From Thermodesulfobacterium sp. (GTDB lineage: Bacteria > Desulfobacterota > Thermodesulfobacteria > Thermodesulfobacteriales > Thermodesulfobacteriaceae): DNA of 13,080 nucleotides. The first letter of the stretch is position 1; every line of letters begins with the position of its first letter. Shown piece after piece: positions 7,699 through 13,043 of the stretch. Location: assembly GCA_021163085.1 (NCBI GenBank), contig JAGGXL010000099.1, forward strand, positions 1 through 13,080, in the 5' to 3' direction. The notes beneath the pieces are model-generated. The model saw only the letters and a program-made list of their open reading frames with translations. It was not told where the DNA came from and did not search any database. Position numbers and translations under genes: made by a program.

Positions 7699-8181
7699 AT
7701 GATAATAAAAGTTTCTAAAGGTCATTATCAAATAGTTGAGAAGAAAAAAATAATTTTAAGAACTGGTTTTTTAGGAAGTGGAATAGGATTGGGAATAATT
7801 GATAAAGAAAATGAAATAGCAGGTCTTTGTCACTATGTTTTACCTTATAAAGAGCATGACATCGAAGTTGAAGAGGGAGAGGTTGTTTTATCTGGGCAAA
7901 CCATGATTCCTTTATTTTTAGAAGAGTTAGAAAAAAAAGGTGTTGATTTTGCATCAGCTGGAGTGGCTATTGCAGGGGGAAGCAAGTATAAAAACATTTC
8001 AGATTTTTTAAATATAGGAGAAATAAATTTTAAAGTGGTTCAAAGTTTTTTAATGAAATATCCGATTAATCCCGATAATGTTATAGTAAGAATAGGGTTT
8101 TCCTGTCAAAGTTTTTTAGAGGTTAATTTGAAAGAAAAAATTTTAAAAATAAATTTAAATGGAGAGGAAGAGACATTATGA
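7699..8181 (+). CDS. CheD-like protein lacking the catalytic cysteine
   Basis: This 160-residue protein aligns by eye with CheD, the chemoreceptor glutamine deamidase that also binds CheC. Shared blocks are the TLGLGSC-like loop at residues 22-28, here TGFLGSG; GLCHYVLP at 42-49 with the catalytic His (H45); AGVAIAGGSKY near 97-107, matching the AKIFGGA block; and FLNIGEINFKVV, matching the IGxRN block. T22 and H45 of the Cys-His-Thr triad are kept, but the nucleophilic Cys is Gly28 (codon GGA). A Cys does sit beside the His (C44). Deamidation is therefore unlikely, and a binding role is inferred. AGAGG at 7688-7692 precedes the ATG, 11 nt after hom. It overlaps the HDOD gene by ATGA, suggesting a partnership. 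Ordinary family assignment is good, but the alignment is mental. Confidence 0.75.
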   Translation: MIIKVSKGHYQIVEKKKIILRTGFLGSGIGLGIIDKENEIAGLCHYVLPYKEHDIEVEEGEVVLSGQTMIPLFLEELEKKGVDFASAGVAIAGGSKYKNISDFLNIGEINFKVVQSFLMKYPINPDNVIVRIGFSCQSFLEVNLKEKILKINLNGEEETL

Positions 8182-9032
8182 GAAAACAGATTTTAGAAAG
8201 GATTTTTGATAAAGTTGATACGATACCGGCTTTTCCCAAAGTGGCTTTTCAGGCTCTTGAACTGGTGAAAAAAGAAGATGTAGATTTTAAAGCACTGGAA
8301 AGAGTTATTAAAAGTGATCCTGGTATTGCAGCTAATTTTCTGAAAATCGTAAATTCAGCAGCTTTTGGTCTTCCACAAAAAATAGATTCTTTATTTAAAG
8401 CTTTTATGTTTTTAGGTATGAATCAAATTAAGTTTATCATTGTTGCTTCAGTTGCTAAAAATTATTTTAACAAAGATTTAATAGGATATGGATTAAGTGT
8501 AGAGGACATATGGATTCATTCTCTTACTTGTGGACTTATAGCTGAAGAAATAGCTATGGATATAGGATTTCCGCTACACAAAATAGAGACAGTTTACATA
8601 GCTTCGATTTTACATGATATAGGTAAAATAGTGCTTGATTTATACACTAAATTAGAAATTGAAAAATTTCAAACAATTGCTAAAGAAAAAATAGATTGGG
8701 ATTTCATTCAAATTGAATGGTTAGTAATAGGAGTTGATCACGGGCTTGTAGGGGCACATTTGTTAGAAAGATGGGAATTTCCCAAACAAATCTCTTTTGC
8801 AGTAAGAGCCCATCATGATAGTGATCTTATGCTTCAAAGTGAAATAGCAAGTATTGTTGCATTATCAAATATCTTGGCAAACATGATTGGTATAGGTGGT
8901 GGAGTGGATGTTTTTAATTATAAAGTCCCTGAAAATTTATTAAAAGTGCTAAAAATAGAACCAGAAAGAATTTATAAATACCTGAAAGCTGGATTATATA
9001 AGTCTATATTACTTCAAAGAGAATTTGTTTAA
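8178..9032 (+). CDS. HDOD domain signalling protein
   Basis: This 284-residue cytoplasmic protein is almost entirely an HDOD domain, a relative of HD phosphohydrolases found in bacterial signalling and often lacking catalysis. The opening IPAFPKVAFQALELVKKEDVD, the IKSDPGIAANFLKIVNSAAFG block (44-64) and the FLGMNQIKFIIV helix are typical. Unlike many HDOD proteins it retains an HD signature, HDIGK at 146-150. H188 in DHGLVGAHLLERW and the H212-H213 pair could also be ligands, so a metal site is possible. No GYP motif or output domain is present. A strong GGAGAGGAAGAG lies at 8161-8172 before ATG 8178, and the start overlaps the CheD-like stop (ATGA). It is the last gene of the cluster. No terminator is seen after it. 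Confidence 0.9.
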   Translation: MRKQILERIFDKVDTIPAFPKVAFQALELVKKEDVDFKALERVIKSDPGIAANFLKIVNSAAFGLPQKIDSLFKAFMFLGMNQIKFIIVASVAKNYFNKDLIGYGLSVEDIWIHSLTCGLIAEEIAMDIGFPLHKIETVYIASILHDIGKIVLDLYTKLEIEKFQTIAKEKIDWDFIQIEWLVIGVDHGLVGAHLLERWEFPKQISFAVRAHHDSDLMLQSEIASIVALSNILANMIGIGGGVDVFNYKVPENLLKVLKIEPERIYKYLKAGLYKSILLQREFV

Positions 9033-9046
9033 AATTAAGATTACCC

Positions 9047-9074
9047 TTGACAAAAATTAAAAAAACCTAATAAT
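9047..9074 (+). promoter_or_regulatory. Promoter of the small lipoprotein gene
   Basis: A perfect TTGACA (9047-9052) is followed after 16 nt by AATAAT (9069-9074), one mismatch from consensus. A long purine-rich ribosome binding site (AAGGAGGGGG, 9098-9107) lies 5 nt before ATG 9113. The strength of these signals suggests abundant expression independent of the upstream operon. Confidence 0.6.
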
Positions 9075-9112
9075 TTTAGTTATTAAAAATTACTAAAAAG
9101 GAGGGGGAAATT

Positions 9113-9331
9113 ATGAAAAAGTTAGTATCATTCTTGTTGAGTCTTGCTTTAGTAGGTGTTATTGGACTGACAGCTGGATGCAAAAAAAAGGAAGAAGCCC
9201 CTACTCAGGAAGCACCTAAGGTAGAAGCTCCTGCAAAACAGGAGCAAGCTCCTGCTGAAGAAAAAGCAGCTGAAGAAAAACCCGCTGAAGAAAAAGCAGC
9301 CGAAGAAAAACCCGCTGAAGAAGCTCACTAA
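9113..9331 (+). CDS. Small repeat-rich lipoprotein
   Basis: This 72-residue protein has a classical lipoprotein signal: MKKL, a hydrophobic stretch at residues 4-18, and the lipobox L19-T-A-G-C23. Cleavage would leave Cys23 lipidated, followed by KKK and a roughly 50-residue tail made almost only of Ala, Pro, Glu and Lys. The tail contains two 10-residue units of AEEKAAEEKP and part of a third. No folded domain is predicted. Such tails are likely extended or helical periplasmic spacers, but the function is unknown. A strong promoter, strong ribosome binding site and strong terminator flank it as a single-gene unit. The homogeneous repeats are prone to copy-number change. Confidence 0.85.
   Translation: MKKLVSFLLSLALVGVIGLTAGCKKKEEAPTQEAPKVEAPAKQEQAPAEEKAAEEKPAEEKAAEEKPAEEAH
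9254..9322 (+). repeat. 30-bp tandem repeat in the lipoprotein gene
   Basis: Two 30-bp units, 9254-9283 and 9284-9313, differ at one synonymous position (GCT versus GCC for Ala). A 9-bp partial third copy, GCTGAAGAA, occupies 9314-9322. In-frame units encode Ala-Glu-Glu-Lys-Ala-Ala-Glu-Glu-Lys-Pro, pointing to recent duplication. Confidence 0.9.
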
Positions 9332-9349
9332 ATTGTTAAATCATTTCTT

Positions 9350-9379
9350 AGCCCCCTTTCAAAAGGGGGCTTTTTATTT
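9350..9379 (+). terminator. Rho-independent terminator after the lipoprotein gene
   Basis: A 9-bp stem, AGCCCCCTT paired with AAGGGGGCT around a TCAA loop (9350-9371), is followed by a T-rich run. It lies 19 nt after the stop codon at 9331. The minus-strand side lacks a T run, so it should mainly stop rightward transcription before the convergent gene. Confidence 0.93.
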
Positions 9380-9392
9380 TTTACAATTATTT

Positions 9393-9998
9393 TTAATGTA
9401 GTTTATACTTTTTATTATGTAGTCTGTGCTTTTTAAAAAGAACTTCATTAATTTCTACATATTTTGGATATTTCTTTTTATATTCAATAATTATTTTTGG
9501 GTCTTCGCGATAATATTCAGTTAAAAATTTGATATTTGATAATTCTATAATATCTCTATCATCATAAATAACGATTTTTCTTCCTCTATGTTTTTTATGG
9601 TATCCCCAAGCTTTCCCATAGGGAGGACCATAAACTACTATATAATCCCTGAATAAAATGTTTGGGTGCAATCCAAAATAAATCATTATCTCATGCCAGG
9701 AATATCCTCTCTTTCTCATTTTTATAATTATCTCTGGTTCTACCCTGCGATATTTATGGATTAAAAAGATTATAGGCAATTCCTCTTCTAAAATAAAAGG
9801 GTACCTCTTTTTAATAATAATTATTTCTTCTACAGGAACTCTATAGTAATCTCCTATAGAGAAGTATAAATGTGAAAGTCTACCATCACTTATAGAAATC
9901 CCCACATCTATATCCTTTCCATAAGAAGAATTTGTATTAAAAGGGATTAAAAAATAAACTAAAATGAAAGTTAAGATTAAAAATTTAAGATTTCTCAT
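9393..9998 (-). CDS. Secreted protein of unknown function with three internal repeats
   Basis: This 201-residue protein starts with a basic end (MRNLK) and a hydrophobic segment (about 6-20), consistent with a Sec signal peptide, possibly cut near residue 27. The mature part is very basic and rich in Tyr, Ile, Lys and His. Three related segments at about 46-78, 79-110 and 159-188 share the pattern Tyr-Tyr/Arg-Arg, two variable residues, Pro/Glu, an Ile-rich run, Lys-rich residues and Tyr-Pro/Ser. Between them is VVYGPPYGKAWGYHKK (121-136). The combination of SWHEIMIYFGL and PYGKAWGY resembles uncharacterised exported proteins I recall from Desulfobacterota and Nitrospirota, unverified. ATG 9998 is well supported by AGGAGGTGA (10011-10003). 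It is convergent with the lipoprotein gene and follows endonuclease Q by 121 nt. No catalytic motif is recognised. Confidence 0.75.
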   Translation of the reverse strand: MRNLKFLILTFILVYFLIPFNTNSSYGKDIDVGISISDGRLSHLYFSIGDYYRVPVEEIIIIKKRYPFILEEELPIIFLIHKYRRVEPEIIIKMRKRGYSWHEIMIYFGLHPNILFRDYIVVYGPPYGKAWGYHKKHRGRKIVIYDDRDIIELSNIKFLTEYYREDPKIIIEYKKKYPKYVEINEVLFKKHRLHNKKYKLH

Positions 9999-10119
9999 TT
10001 TTTCACCTCCTATTTTAGGATTCTAAATAAATAGTCTCAAAAATTATGCCTGAAATTAATGAAGGATAAACAGACAATTGAGTAATTTGAAAAATGCAGA
10101 AAATTCAAATTGTTTGCAA

Positions 10120-11421
10120 TTATTGCAAAGAGAAAAGACTTTGCTGTTTTAGACCTGTTGATGATTCTTCTTCAGGGATTTCAAAGATTTTTATGATTCC
10201 ATATTCACCATCATAACCCGGTTTGGCAAAAACTTTTCCTTCTCTCACTCTTTTTATTCCTTCTACTAATTTAGAAGGCAAAGCCTTTTCAAGATTTTGC
10301 AAATCAACTTTCAAAAGGAGGTCAAACTCGGTTCCTACAAGGGATATGTATTGATTATATAATTTTTCTGCGGTTTTACTTCCTTTGTTAACGTTAAACA
10401 CTTCTGCAATTATTTCTAAAAAAGGAATCAAATGAACTGAAAGAGGCTTATTTTGAGGAGTGTATCCTTCCTCTCTATCAGCAAAAAGTTCAATTCTGTG
10501 AAGCACTCCTATAGTTAAAGGATTACCGCACTTTGGACATTTATATCCCAGAGCTTTTGTTTCCTTAGGAGAAAGACAAATTTTGCAGGCTCTGTGTCCG
10601 TCATAATGGTACTTTCCTTCTTCTGGATAAAATTCTATAGTAAAAGCTATGTTTCCTGTTTTAATGGAATTATAGACATTTTTATAAGTTAAAGGAGTAA
10701 AAAAGGCTGTTGCTTCCCTTCCCAGTTTAGGAGGGGAGTGAGCATCAGAACAGGAGATTAAGGTTATGTTGTCAAGTTTTGAAATTCTCCAGTTCATTTC
10801 TGGATCAGAGGAAAGCCCAGTTTCTATAGCATAGATATAAGATGTAGCTTCTCCAAAGGCTTCTTCTAAGGAATCAAAGCCTGAGAAGGCACCAAATACA
10901 GAATACCACGGGGTCCAAACATGAGCAGGGATAATTAAAATTTCTTCAGAGATTTTAAGTAAATCCAAAGTTAATTTTTCACAATTTATTCCCAAAGTAG
11001 GTCTTCCATCTATAAGAAGATTTCCCAGTTTTGATAAATAAAGATTTATTTCTTCTACAGTTTCAAAGTCAGGTGCAATTATGAGAAGATGGACTCTTCT
11101 GTTGGACTTATTATTATAGGAGAATATAAGGGATATCTCAGAGGTTAAAATAAATCTCGGTCCCTCCGGAAGCTCGTTGAAAAAATACAACCCAGAGTCA
11201 GGGTCATATTTTAAATATTTTTTTAACTCTTTTAACCACATCGGATGAGTGAAGTCACCAGTCCCTATAAGCTGGATCCCTTTTGATTTCCCAACTTTAG
11301 CCAAAACAGGAAGTTCCATGAGTTTACTGCAGGCACGACTGTATTTAGAATGAATATGTAAATCTGCTATAAAGACTTTTTCTAAAAGTTCCTTAGAAGG
11401 AAATTTTTGATTTTTTTTCAT
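10120..11421 (-). CDS. Endonuclease Q family protein (PHP domain, deaminated-DNA repair)
   Basis: This 433-residue protein matches endonuclease Q, first described in Thermococcales, which nicks DNA 5' of uracil, hypoxanthine and related lesions. The N-terminal PHP metallo-domain carries DLHIHS (20-25; D20, H22, H24), GTGDFTHP (53-60), E95, H111, IPAHVWTPWYSVFG (164-177; H167) and CSDAHS (224-229; D226, H228). A zinc site follows, C279-x2-C282 and C295-x2-C298, then a helical region with HRIELFADREEGY. Homologues are often misannotated as DNA helicase UvrD. The last eight residues, QQSLFSLQ, contain a clamp-binding-like QQSLF (426-430). The ATG at 11421 lacks a good ribosome binding site despite a near-consensus promoter. 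The gene stands apart from its neighbours. In a thermophile, frequent cytosine deamination would explain its presence. Confidence 0.9.
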   Translation of the reverse strand: MKKNQKFPSKELLEKVFIADLHIHSKYSRACSKLMELPVLAKVGKSKGIQLIGTGDFTHPMWLKELKKYLKYDPDSGLYFFNELPEGPRFILTSEISLIFSYNNKSNRRVHLLIIAPDFETVEEINLYLSKLGNLLIDGRPTLGINCEKLTLDLLKISEEILIIPAHVWTPWYSVFGAFSGFDSLEEAFGEATSYIYAIETGLSSDPEMNWRISKLDNITLISCSDAHSPPKLGREATAFFTPLTYKNVYNSIKTGNIAFTIEFYPEEGKYHYDGHRACKICLSPKETKALGYKCPKCGNPLTIGVLHRIELFADREEGYTPQNKPLSVHLIPFLEIIAEVFNVNKGSKTAEKLYNQYISLVGTEFDLLLKVDLQNLEKALPSKLVEGIKRVREGKVFAKPGYDGEYGIIKIFEIPEEESSTGLKQQSLFSLQ

Positions 11422-11447
11422 AGGCTGGTTTTAAGTATTTTCTAATA

Positions 11448-11475
11448 ATTATACACCAACAACGAGAAATGTAAA
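11448..11475 (-). promoter_or_regulatory. Promoter of the endonuclease Q gene
   Basis: On the minus strand TTTACA (11475-11470) and a perfect TATAAT (11453-11448) are 16 nt apart. The predicted start site lies about 20 nt before ATG 11421. Confidence 0.65.
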
Positions 11476-11597
11476 AATCATTTGAATAACTTTATAGAAA
11501 AATAGTTTTAAAAAACGATGTAGTTTTTTAAAAAATGGTGTGGTGAACAGGTTGATAAAAAAAGTTGGTTAAGTGTTGTATTCTTGACTTGATGAAA

Positions 11598-11682
11598 TGC
11601 CGGGGGCGGGATTTGAACCCGCACGGGATTAACTCCCACTGGATCCTGAATCCAGCGCGTCTGCCAATTCCGCCACCCCGGC
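11598..11682 (-). tRNA. tRNA-Leu (CAG)
   Basis: The gene is 85 nt with a class II long variable arm. The acceptor strands begin GCCGGGG and end CCCCGGC with discriminator A. The anticodon stem-loop is CTGGA-TTCAGGA-TCCAG, giving anticodon CAG, and the T arm contains GGTTCAAATCC. CCA is not encoded. It lies 11 nt downstream of tRNA-Pro and is probably cotranscribed. Confidence 0.95.
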
Positions 11683-11693
11683 TTTTTAAAATA

Positions 11694-11767
11694 TCGGGGC
11701 GACAGGATTTGAACCTGCGACTCCCGGCTCCCGAAGCCGGTGCTCTACCAAGCTGAGCTACGCCCCG
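11694..11767 (-). tRNA. tRNA-Pro (CGG)
   Basis: The gene is 74 nt with acceptor strands CGGGGCG and CGCCCCG pairing fully, discriminator A, D arm TAGCTCAGCTTGGTAGAGCA, anticodon stem-loop CCGGC-TTCGGGA-GCCGG (anticodon CGG) and T arm with GGTTCAAATCC. The 5' C typical of bacterial tRNA-Pro is present. CCA is not encoded. It is the first gene of a two-tRNA unit. Confidence 0.96.
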
Positions 11768-11783
11768 TAATCTTTCTCTTATA

Positions 11784-11811
11784 AAATTAACTTTAAAAAT
11801 TGGCTTGTCAA
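11784..11811 (-). promoter_or_regulatory. Candidate promoter of the tRNA pair
   Basis: A perfect TTGACA lies at 11811-11806 on the minus strand, and TAATTT follows at 11789-11784 after 16 nt. The -10 match is poor; a better TATAAG at 11783-11778 has too long a spacer (22 nt). The location just ahead of tRNA-Pro supports a promoter here. Confidence 0.45.
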
Positions 11812-11978
11812 GTTAGGGAAGAAATATTAATAATTTTAATAAGGTTTTTATTGTTGTGACTCAGGTACGAATTTATGGTTTAAGGAGGGACGCTTTGTAA
11901 TTTTCAAATTCACTATCTCAAGTTTGCTCAGGTGAAAAGAAGGGCTTTTAAGAGAGGATAGAGAAGGAGGGTTGAGTT

Positions 11979-12197
11979 ATGCAGAGTTTGAAAGAATTGA
12001 TTGATCAATTACCTCCTGAGCTTCAGGAAGAGGTGCGAGATTTTGTAGAATTTTTGCTGGATAAAAAAGTTGCTAAGTTTAAGGCAAAGAAAGAGGGAGA
12101 GTTAAAACTTGATTGGAGAGGAGCGTTATGTGATCTGCGAGATAAATATACTTCGGTTGAATTTCAACATAAAGCACTCAAATGGTGGGGAGATTGA
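11979..12197 (+). CDS. DUF2281-type antitoxin
   Basis: This 72-residue protein opens with LKELIDQLPPELQEEVRDFV (residues 4-23), the recurring DUF2281 motif of small antitoxins paired with PIN toxins. The C-terminal segment DWRGALCDL with KALKWWGD near the end is also typical and would be the toxin-binding tail. AAGGAGGG at 11964-11971 sits 7 nt before ATG 11979. Its stop overlaps the toxin start (TGATG at 12195-12199). It probably neutralises the PIN nuclease and represses its own operon. No clear operator was identified in the 211-nt region upstream. Confidence 0.85.
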   Translation: MQSLKELIDQLPPELQEEVRDFVEFLLDKKVAKFKAKKEGELKLDWRGALCDLRDKYTSVEFQHKALKWWGD

Positions 12198-12607
12198 TGT
12201 ATCTACTTGACACTAACATTTTTCTGGAATTTCTCCTCGATCAAAACAAAGCAGACGATGTTGAAAAACTCTTGCGAACTGTTCCTAAAGAGAGGCTTTA
12301 CATCTCGGAAATTTCGCTTTATTCTGTAGGTATCATTCTATTTCGCCGTAAACTCTTTGATGTTTTTGTCCGATTTGTGGAAGATATTATAATAACTGGT
12401 GGGATTAAGCTGTTGAGGATATCTGCCGAGGATACGAAAAAATTAGCTGAGGTGTCTCAGAGGTTCAACCTCGACTTTGACGATGCTTACCAGTATACGG
12501 TTGCGGAGCGTTATGGTCTTACGATTGTTAGCTTTGACAATGACTTTGATTGTACAGAAAAAGGGTGCAAAACTCCAAAAGATGTTTTGGAAAAATTATT
12601 TAGGTAG
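12197..12607 (+). CDS. PIN-domain (VapC-like) toxin ribonuclease
   Basis: This 136-residue PIN-domain protein is the toxin half of a type II toxin-antitoxin pair; the family acts as a Mg-dependent ribonuclease, often on tRNA or rRNA. The acidic active site is visible: D5 in LLDTN, E38 in ISEIS, D95/D96 in DFDDA and D114/D116 in SFDND. Length is normal and all motifs are intact, so it should be active. I chose ATG 12197, which overlaps the antitoxin stop and follows GGGGAG. An in-frame ATG at 12182 would add five residues ahead of the first beta strand. G+C-ending codons are visibly commoner than in the main operon, consistent with transfer. The RNA target cannot be told. Confidence 0.88.
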   Translation: MYLLDTNIFLEFLLDQNKADDVEKLLRTVPKERLYISEISLYSVGIILFRRKLFDVFVRFVEDIIITGGIKLLRISAEDTKKLAEVSQRFNLDFDDAYQYTVAERYGLTIVSFDNDFDCTEKGCKTPKDVLEKLFR

Positions 12608-12684
12608 TTTTTTATTGTGTAAAGTTTGATAACGGAACTGTTAGTCTTTTTGTTCACTCTATTTGGTTTAAGAAATTTTATCCC

Positions 12685-12712
12685 TTGACTGTAAATTTTA
12701 ATAATTTATTAC
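12685..12712 (+). promoter_or_regulatory. Candidate promoter of the ribbon-helix-helix gene
   Basis: TTGACT (12685-12690) is followed after 16 nt by TATTAC (12707-12712). The -10 has two mismatches. It overlaps the 9-bp direct repeats at 12709-12726, as expected if these are an operator. Confidence 0.45.
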
Positions 12713-12726
12713 TTTAATTACTTTAA
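12709..12726 (+). repeat. 9-bp tandem direct repeat before the ribbon-helix-helix gene
   Basis: TTACTTTAA occurs twice head to tail (12709-12717 and 12718-12726), overlapping the proposed -10 and start site and about 33 nt before the ATG at 12759. Ribbon-helix-helix dimers often bind tandem short sites, so this is a candidate autoregulatory operator. The AT-rich setting makes chance plausible. Confidence 0.55.
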
Positions 12727-12758
12727 TAGAAAATTATACAGGAGGAAGAACTTGAGCT

Positions 12759-12971
12759 ATGAAAAGTGAAGTAGTGAGAAAAAGAATTAATTTTTTTACC
12801 CTTCCGGTAGATCTGGTAGAGAATATAAAAGAGCTTGCCGGAAAAGAGAAAAAATCGGGAAGTAGAGTGGTGGAGGAATTGATAAGGGAAAGTTTAAGAA
12901 ATAGAAAGAGAAGTGAGCTTGAGAAAATTGCTATTTCTTCTAAAAGGAAGTATTACTTAAATTGTGTCTGA
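12759..12971 (+). CDS. Ribbon-helix-helix (CopG-like) DNA-binding protein
   Basis: This 70-residue protein has the ribbon-helix-helix layout. A beta strand, RINFFTLP (about 9-16), is followed by helix LVENIKELAGKEKK, a GSR turn (33-36) and helix VVEELIRESLRNRKR. A basic tail ends in KRKYYLNCV. It is probably a transcription factor or antitoxin that binds DNA as a dimer. ATG 12759 is the first start after an in-frame stop at 12753. A strong AGGAGG (12740-12745) lies 13 nt upstream, longer than usual. The partner gene, if any, would lie downstream, beyond a conspicuous inverted repeat and probably past the window edge. Confidence 0.75.
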   Translation: MKSEVVRKRINFFTLPVDLVENIKELAGKEKKSGSRVVEELIRESLRNRKRSELEKIAISSKRKYYLNCV

Positions 12972-13020
12972 TTTATGATAGTATAGAGAAATAAGAAAGT
13001 AAGGAGTCAACTATCATAAA
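12972..13020. repeat. 11-bp perfect inverted repeat after the ribbon-helix-helix gene
   Basis: TTTATGATAGT (12972-12982) is the exact reverse complement of ACTATCATAAA (13010-13020), separated by 27 nt. The first arm begins at the base right after the stop codon. A third partial copy, TTTATGATA, lies at 13041-13049 in the same orientation as the first arm. There is no T run after the right arm, so this is not a typical intrinsic terminator. Confidence 0.85.
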
Positions 13021-13043
13021 TAAAAATTTGGGTAAAGATTTTT

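Noticed and set aside
7715..7954. A leftward 79-codon ORF inside the CheD-like gene
   Set aside because: It is antisense to a gene with a conserved motif order and coupled starts, and has no supporting signals.
9990..10040. TTGAGA-N17-TAAAAT on the minus strand as a promoter for the secreted-protein gene
   Set aside because: Hexamers match well, but the start site would fall within the ribosome binding site, leaving too short a leader to use it.
11565..11756. A 63-codon rightward ORF across the tRNA region
   Set aside because: It is antisense to two well-supported tRNA genes; its open frame follows from their sequence.
11880..11900. Strong AAGGAGGG at about 11882 as the start of a small gene before the antitoxin
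   Set aside because: No start codon with an open frame follows at suitable spacing; the nearest TTG is immediately followed by TAA.
11979..12971. Genomic island integrated at a tRNA gene
   Set aside because: The accessory genes lie on the 5' side of tRNA-Pro, with no integrase and no duplicated tRNA 3' end, so the usual attachment-site pattern is missing.
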